From an uncultured Muribaculaceae bacterium (GTDB lineage Bacteria; Bacteroidota; Bacteroidia; Bacteroidales; Muribaculaceae): 26,863 bases of DNA. Location: NCBI GenBank assembly GCA_910576775.1, contig CAJTJV010000037.1:1-26863 (forward strand). Direction: 5' to 3'. The notes beneath the pieces were generated by a model that saw only the letters and a program-made list of their open reading frames with translations, was not told the DNA's origin and did no database searches. This document shows positions 22,305-26,863 of this stretch, in pieces (position 1 is the first letter of the stretch; the number at the start of each line of letters is the position of its first letter). The position numbers were made by a program, and so were the translations under genes.

Positions 22305-24155
22305 ATGCGATTTATGTTACTCTTGGCTTTTGCCACAATGTCACTTGTTGCCGCCGCCCAATCCGACAGCGTAGCATCCAATGTGCTCGACGAGTTGGTG
22401 GTAACCGGTTCTAACAATGCTGTCGCAAAGCGTCTGTTGCCTTATACAGTCAGTGTTGTCGATAGGGCACAGCTTGAGGCCTCGGGAAATACACAGCTGT
22501 TGAGCGTTCTTTCCGGGCGCGTGCCGAGTCTTTTTGTCACAGAGCGGGGAATACTCGGCTTCGGAGTTGGCAGCAATGGTGGGGCCGGCCATATCAAGCT
22601 ACGCGGTGTCGGCGGCGACCGCGCCAGCGCCGTCCTGATGATGGTCGACGGACAGCCTCAGTTCGCTGGTATATATTCCCACAGCATCGCTGATTTCTAT
22701 TCAAAGGACTATGTAGAGAAAGTGGAGGTGCTAAGGGGACCCGGTTCCGTTCTTTATGGCTCCAACGCCATGGCAGGTGTTGTGAATGTTATTACACGCA
22801 AGCCTCGTGAGAACGGCGTCCACGGCTCTCTGAGCTCGATGTACGGCTCGTATAACACAAGTCTCACCCGGGCTTCCGCAACGGCGAGATATGGCCGTTT
22901 CTCGGCTTTGGCGAGTGTCTCTTATGACCGTACCGACGGAAATGTGGAGAATTTCGATTTCAAGCAGTGGTCGGGCTATGCCAAAGCTGCTTTTGATATA
23001 TCCCGGTTCTGGAATATCGGCGCGGATTTCACGCTTACCAATTTCAAGGGCAACGATCCCATATACCCTACCCTCTCCAATCCGGAGTCGACGGATATAT
23101 ATTTCCAGAGCATAACCCGTGGAGAAGCATCTCTAAGTACTTCCAACAGATATGAAAGCACCGATGGTGTCGCACGAGTCTATTACAGCTATGGCAATCA
23201 TTATATTGACGATCCACGTCATTTTCATAGTCTTGACGACCGCTTCGGTGTCCTCGCCTATCAGAATTTCCGCCCGTCGGACAATACCGACATAACCGTC
23301 GGCTTCGATTTTGATACCTATTCGGGAGAAATTCCTATGTCTGGAGGAACTGCGCACAATCCCGGCGCCATGGGAACAATCGAACGTAAGACAATTACCG
23401 AGTATTCGCCCTACCTCACCATGTCGCAGGCGATGGTGAACCGTGAACTGGTACTCTCTATGGGACTCAGAATGGCCAACAGCGACAAGTTCAAGACTCA
23501 ATGGGTGCCGCAGGTAGGTGTAAGCTACTCTCCCCTACAGCTTTTTACCGTCAAGGCCTCGGCGGCTATGGGCTACCGGAATCCGTCTTTCCGCGAACTG
23601 TACCTCTACCGCATGGCTAATCCCGACCTTCAGCCGGAAAAGATGTGGAATTATGAGGTTGCTCTTTCGAAGAGCTTTATGTCCGGATTGGAAGGCTCAC
23701 TTACGTTCTATTACAGCAGAGGCGAGAACATGATTCAGACTGTCGATATGAAGAATCTCAATACAGGTTCGTTCATCAACAAGGGTATTGAACTTTCGCT
23801 TTCATGGCGACCTTTGCAGCGCCTTTTTGTCAACGCCTCCTATTCGTATCTGCATACGTCCTTGACAAACCTTACAGGTGCGCCGCGGCATCAGTATTTC
23901 CTCGGTGTCGACTGGCATGCATTCAAGGGCTTTACCGCTTCTGCGGAACTGAAAGGAATAGGTAATCTTTATGTAGCCGGGCAGGTAGACAATCAAAACT
24001 ATGCTTTGCTGAACATGAAGCTTGCATATGATTTTTGCCGTTATGCAGGCGTGTTCTGCCGCCTCGATAATATGACAGATGCCCGCTATGTGATAAACAG
24101 GGGTTATGATATGCCCGGATTCACCGCTATGGGAGGCGTAAAACTGCAATTCTGA
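22305..24155 (+). CDS. TonB-dependent receptor, partner of a DUF362 lipoprotein
   Basis: This 616-residue receptor is compact and lacks a carboxypeptidase-like domain. After a signal peptide (MRFMLLLAFATMSLVAAA, leaving Gln first in the mature protein) comes a TonB-box-like LDELVVTGS. The plug is of BtuB/CirA type: GHIKLRGVGGDRASAVLMMVDG, KVEVLRGPGSVLYGSNAMAGVVNVIT. The barrel contains AAMGYRNPSFRELYLY and ends GGVKLQF. Receptors of this size usually carry siderophores, haem, cobalamin or metal chelates; nothing here decides which. ATG 22305 is chosen because the promoter overlaps the longer frame; ATG 22314 is possible but weakens the signal. The next gene begins 18 bases downstream in the same operon. 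Confidence 0.93.
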   Translation: MRFMLLLAFATMSLVAAAQSDSVASNVLDELVVTGSNNAVAKRLLPYTVSVVDRAQLEASGNTQLLSVLSGRVPSLFVTERGILGFGVGSNGGAGHIKLRGVGGDRASAVLMMVDGQPQFAGIYSHSIADFYSKDYVEKVEVLRGPGSVLYGSNAMAGVVNVITRKPRENGVHGSLSSMYGSYNTSLTRASATARYGRFSALASVSYDRTDGNVENFDFKQWSGYAKAAFDISRFWNIGADFTLTNFKGNDPIYPTLSNPESTDIYFQSITRGEASLSTSNRYESTDGVARVYYSYGNHYIDDPRHFHSLDDRFGVLAYQNFRPSDNTDITVGFDFDTYSGEIPMSGGTAHNPGAMGTIERKTITEYSPYLTMSQAMVNRELVLSMGLRMANSDKFKTQWVPQVGVSYSPLQLFTVKASAAMGYRNPSFRELYLYRMANPDLQPEKMWNYEVALSKSFMSGLEGSLTFYYSRGENMIQTVDMKNLNTGSFINKGIELSLSWRPLQRLFVNASYSYLHTSLTNLTGAPRHQYFLGVDWHAFKGFTASAELKGIGNLYVAGQVDNQNYALLNMKLAYDFCRYAGVFCRLDNMTDARYVINRGYDMPGFTAMGGVKLQF

Positions 24156-24173
24156 TTTTTAAAACCATAAATT

Positions 24174-25169
24174 ATGAAAAAATCATCTTTTATCAGTATG
24201 GCTCTTGTGGCTGCAATGACACTTGGCGGAATGGCCTGTGGTTCAAAAGCCGTCGATGCCGAAACTGCCGACAATGACAGCACTGTCGCAGCGGTCGATA
24301 GTGTCCCTGTGGTCTATTACATCAAGGATATAAATCCTGAGAACATTGTGAAAATCTACAACGCTCTTGGCCGTAAGGCTGAAGGCAAGGTGGGTATAAA
24401 GATTTCTACCGGCGAGTCGGAAAAGAGTAACCACCTCGATACCGCACTGATCAACGACCTCGTACGCCTCGTAAACGGCACCTTTATCGAATGTAACACC
24501 GCATATGCCGGTAACCGTATGGATACTGAGAAGCACCGCAAGGCTGCCGAGCGACACGGATTCGTAGGTGTCGACATAATGGATGCAGACGGGACAATTG
24601 AACTCCCTGTTGATGGCAGGCATCTCGTCAAAGACATCGTAGGCAAGAATTTTATCAATTATGATTTCATTGTTGTCCTCTCGCATTTCAAGGGTCATGC
24701 CATGGGTGGTTTTGGAGGTGCGCTGAAGAACATTTCCATCGGCATAGCTTCTTCAGAAGGCAAAGCCTACATCCACACGGCAGGAAAGACAGCCTGTCCT
24801 GACTCGCTTTGGCCGAATCTTCCCGAGCAGGATGCATTCCTCGAATCCATGGCCGATGCCGCCAAGGCTGTGATCAACCAGACAGGCGATAATATCCTAT
24901 ATATTAATGTCGCCAACAAGCTTTCTGTCGATTGCGACTGCGACGGCAATCCTCATGCTCCCGAAATGGGCGATCTCGGCATTCTCGCATCTCTCGACCC
25001 CGTGGCTCTTGATAGAGCCTGTGTCGATATGGTACTCAACAGTGAGGATGCCGGCAAAACAGCTCTTATCGAGCGTATCAACTCGCGCAACGGTACGCAT
25101 ATCCTTGATGCCGCCGAAGAACTTGGAATTGGTAAGCAGCAGTACAGACTCGTTACTGTTACCGAATAA
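24174..25169 (+). CDS. Exported DUF362 domain lipoprotein
   Basis: This 331-residue protein has an N-terminal signal ending in GGMAC (Cys22), so it is probably a lipoprotein, although glycine at the -3 position is unusual. Residues about 45-325 match DUF362. The landmarks are VGIKISTG, FIECNTAYAGNRMDTEKH, FIVVLSHFKGHAMGGFGGALKNISIG (about 166-190) and SLDPVALDRACVDMVL. Many DUF362 proteins carry a 4Fe-4S ferredoxin module; none is visible here. Instead residues 253-263 read DCDCDGNPHAP, with Cys254, Cys256 and His261, and HFKGH at 171-175 adds two histidines. These could bind metal (inference). It follows the TonB receptor by 18 bases, which suggests a role in uptake or processing of that receptor's ligand. 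Function unknown. Confidence 0.85.
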   Translation: MKKSSFISMALVAAMTLGGMACGSKAVDAETADNDSTVAAVDSVPVVYYIKDINPENIVKIYNALGRKAEGKVGIKISTGESEKSNHLDTALINDLVRLVNGTFIECNTAYAGNRMDTEKHRKAAERHGFVGVDIMDADGTIELPVDGRHLVKDIVGKNFINYDFIVVLSHFKGHAMGGFGGALKNISIGIASSEGKAYIHTAGKTACPDSLWPNLPEQDAFLESMADAAKAVINQTGDNILYINVANKLSVDCDCDGNPHAPEMGDLGILASLDPVALDRACVDMVLNSEDAGKTALIERINSRNGTHILDAAEELGIGKQQYRLVTVTE

Positions 25170-25202
25170 GCCCCCCCTGTCATAGGGCCATAGGGCTGAA
25201 AC

Positions 25203-25236
25203 AGCAAGGATTGCACCATGCGATGCAATCCTTGCT
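25203..25236. terminator. Bidirectional terminator between the DUF362 gene and sufE
   Basis: AGCAAGGATTGCA (25203-25215) and its exact reverse complement (25224-25236) form a 13-bp stem with an 8-base loop. With one bulged base the stem extends into AAAC and GTTT. It lies between convergent genes, 28 bases before the end of the sufE frame. Confidence 0.8.
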
Positions 25237-25264
25237 CAGTTTATAGATAATTAGTGATAGGGAG

Positions 25265-25678
25265 CTATCTGAGAGCGGCCGCATAGGCTCGCATCTGTTT
25301 TACCATCGCGAGCAAACCATTGCTGCGGGTGGGCGACAGATGTTCTGTAAGGCCGATATCGTTGATGAAATGCAGGTCGGCATTTAGAATCTCGTCAGGG
25401 GTGTGTCCTGATAAAACGTCGACGAGCATCGAAATTATTCCTTTGACGATTATGGCGTCGGAGTCGGCCTTGAAAGTGAGTGTGCCGTCGCCGTTTTTCT
25501 CGGCGTCCAGCCATACTCGGCTCTGGCAGCCTTCGATAAGACGGTCCGGAGTCTTCAGTTCGTCGGATATGGGGGCGAGTTCGTTGCCCATGTCGATTAT
25601 GCATGCGTAACGGTCCATCCAGTCATCTATGTCGGCGAACTGGTCTATTATATTCTGCTGGCTTTCTTCTATTGTCAT
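25265..25678 (-). CDS. sufE: SufE family Fe-S cluster assembly sulfur acceptor
   Basis: This 137-residue cytoplasmic protein accepts sulfur from the cysteine desulfurase SufS and passes it to the SufBCD scaffold. The catalytic cysteine is Cys51 in RLIEGCQSRVWL, the family signature. The N-terminal helix (QFADIDDWMDRYACIIDMG) and C-terminal LTEHLSPTRSNGLLAMV are also typical, and length is normal. Its ATG overlaps the stop of the upstream M28-fold gene by one base (TGATG on the minus strand), so it is translationally coupled to it. The other suf genes are not in this window, so this copy is separated from the usual cluster. Confidence 0.95.
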   Translation of the reverse strand: MTIEESQQNIIDQFADIDDWMDRYACIIDMGNELAPISDELKTPDRLIEGCQSRVWLDAEKNGDGTLTFKADSDAIIVKGIISMLVDVLSGHTPDEILNADLHFINDIGLTEHLSPTRSNGLLAMVKQMRAYAAALR

Positions 25679-26688
25679 CAGTATGCTTTTTCTTTGTAAA
25701 CAACGTTAAGAACGGTCTCTCCTACGGCCTGAAGCGACGATTTGCTGATGTTCGACATGTTGTCGTCGTGGGTATGCCATGTTTGGGGGAACGAGCCGGT
25801 CTGGTCATTGACGGTCTCAATTATGTCGCAGGTGGGAATTCCTGCGTCGGTGAGATAGATGTGGTCGTCTGTAATGGCGCCTCCGAGCTTGTTTATGAAA
25901 ATGTTGTCGTAGCCGAGTCTTTGGGCTTCGCTCCATATTTTCAGGCAGGGAGTAGGCGCGTTCTGCTTGGAGAAATGCTCATAGTGGAATCTTGCGTCTT
26001 TTCCGCCTACCATGTCAAGAAGAATGCCATATACAGGGCGATTGTTTTTGTTGTAGGGTTCGTTTTGTTCTATGAAATACTGGGTACCGAGACACCACGA
26101 ATCGGGATCACCCGCAAAACCCTTCTGGGAGCCGTAATCCTCCGCGTCGACAAAGAGTATATCGACGCCCACATTTGGCTTGCGTTCGCACAGATTTCTG
26201 ACAATCTCAAGCAGCACGCCAACTCCACTGGCGCCGTCGTTGGCGCCGTCGATTGGTTGTTGACGCTTTGTAAGATCGGGGTCGTTGTCAGCCCAGGGAC
26301 GTGTGTCCCAGTGCGCTACAAGTAAAATGCGGCGGAGCGCCTTGTGATTGATGCCTGCAATGATGTTTGTTATATTGAGTACGTCGCCGTTGTAGGCTTT
26401 TACCTTACCCTTCTGTACGAGCATGGTGTCTACTCCTAAGCGTTCAAGTTCGCCGATAAGGTATTTGGCACAAGCTTCATGTCCCGGAGTATTCGGCACG
26501 CGGGGGCCGAACTCTACTTGACGGGCTATAAAATTATATGCGCTGTCGGCGTTGAAATTACCTAAGAGCAGCTGCTCCATTGGTTCATTGGTGCTTTTGT
26601 CGACAGTGGCTTCCGACTTGAGATTGCATGAGCAGGAGAGCGACGCTGCAACCAGACCTCCGGAGAGGAATGTTAACCACTTTTCCAT
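25678..26688 (-). CDS. M28-fold lipoprotein resembling animal-type glutaminyl-peptide cyclotransferase
   Basis: This 336-residue protein has a lipoprotein-like signal (SLSCSCN, Cys19 or Cys21) and an M28 zinc fold. Likely metal and catalytic residues are His126 (VAHWDTRPWAD), Asp151 (GANDGASGVG), Glu183/Asp184 (DAEDYG), Asp225 (LLDMVGGK), Asp274/275 (TDDHIY) and His305 (WHTHDD). The combination of HWDTRPWAD, DAEDYG, LLDMVGGK and TDDHIY matches glutaminyl cyclases of the animal type, found in Porphyromonas and relatives, better than ordinary aminopeptidases. Such an enzyme converts N-terminal Gln of exported proteins to pyroglutamate. An aminopeptidase role is the alternative. It has its own strong promoter and is translationally coupled to sufE. 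Confidence 0.85.
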   Translation of the reverse strand: MEKWLTFLSGGLVAASLSCSCNLKSEATVDKSTNEPMEQLLLGNFNADSAYNFIARQVEFGPRVPNTPGHEACAKYLIGELERLGVDTMLVQKGKVKAYNGDVLNITNIIAGINHKALRRILLVAHWDTRPWADNDPDLTKRQQPIDGANDGASGVGVLLEIVRNLCERKPNVGVDILFVDAEDYGSQKGFAGDPDSWCLGTQYFIEQNEPYNKNNRPVYGILLDMVGGKDARFHYEHFSKQNAPTPCLKIWSEAQRLGYDNIFINKLGGAITDDHIYLTDAGIPTCDIIETVNDQTGSFPQTWHTHDDNMSNISKSSLQAVGETVLNVVYKEKAY

Positions 26689-26707
26689 AACAAATATTTT
26701 TCTCCCG

Positions 26708-26739
26708 CAAAGTTACAAAATTGCAACAAATCTGACAAA
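26708..26739 (-). promoter_or_regulatory. Promoter of the glutaminyl cyclase-like/sufE operon
   Basis: On the minus strand TTTG (26736-26739), 20 bases and TAACTTTG (26708-26715) match the Bacteroidetes promoter consensus. Transcription should start near 26701, about 12 bases before the ATG at 26688. Confidence 0.8.
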
Positions 26740-26863
26740 TTTTGATTGAAAAATCTTTTCGCCTGCTTTTGCAGTCCGATTTAACACACGGCTCTTTCAT
26801 TTAAGATTGCGTTGCAATCTAAGGAATAGTGCTATTTTATAGCACGGAGTAATACGACAGCAA
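26740..26863. other. Gene-free right edge with three short hairpins
   Basis: No credible gene lies here. Three short inverted repeats follow one another: CTGC-TTTT-GCAG (26763-26774), AGATTGC-GTT-GCAATCT (26804-26820) and GTGCTAT-TTT-ATAGCAC (26829-26845). None is followed by a clear T-run. They may belong to the control region or 3' end of a gene beyond the window. Confidence 0.5.

Noticed and set aside
1..26863. CRISPR array, transposon, integrase, prophage or tRNA
   Set aside because: No regularly spaced repeats, transposase or integrase motifs, terminal inverted repeats or cloverleaf sequences were found by eye; a tRNA or covariance scan was not possible.

Overview
The window looks like chromosome from a gut Bacteroidales bacterium, probably Muribaculaceae or a close relative. 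Three things support this. Several genes have Bacteroidetes-type promoters (a TAnnTTTG -7 box, sometimes with a TTTG or TTG -33 box). There is a SusC/SusD pair plus two further TonB-dependent receptors. Many products are lipoproteins, and one has a Bacteroidetes-style C-terminal sorting tail. The family assignment is inference from memory. No tRNA, rRNA, CRISPR array, phage gene or transposase was seen.

Layout. 201-2750: an exported multidomain phosphodiester glycosidase-like protein. 2757-9518: a run of stress-type genes, namely a GlsB/YeaQ membrane protein, glutamate decarboxylase gadB, the glutamate/GABA antiporter gadC, the potassium transporter kup and a YciF-like ferritin-fold protein, separated by strong hairpin terminators. 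9588-11968, all on the minus strand: a small SecD-head-like lipoprotein, a DUF1848 gene broken by an internal deletion, a DUF2795 protein, and a translationally coupled pair of a LOG-family enzyme and a PduO-type cobalamin adenosyltransferase. 12079-16792, minus strand: an operon of a TonB-dependent receptor and a large choice-of-anchor-J lipoprotein. It is divergent from a SusC/SusD operon (17161-22115) across a 368-bp regulatory gap. 22305-25169: an operon of a third TonB-dependent receptor and an exported DUF362 lipoprotein. 25265-26688, minus strand: an M28-fold lipoprotein resembling animal-type glutaminyl cyclase, coupled to sufE.

How the genes may work together. GadB consumes a cytoplasmic proton while converting glutamate to GABA, and GadC exchanges GABA for glutamate. 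Kup, the small membrane protein and the ferritin-fold protein fit a general acid, osmotic or oxidative stress role. The three outer-membrane receptor operons are distinct uptake systems of unknown substrate. None sits next to a carbohydrate-active enzyme, so they should not be called polysaccharide utilization loci on this evidence. The least described parts are the receptor/DUF362 pair, the receptor/anchor-J pair and the terminator-like hairpin between gadB and gadC.
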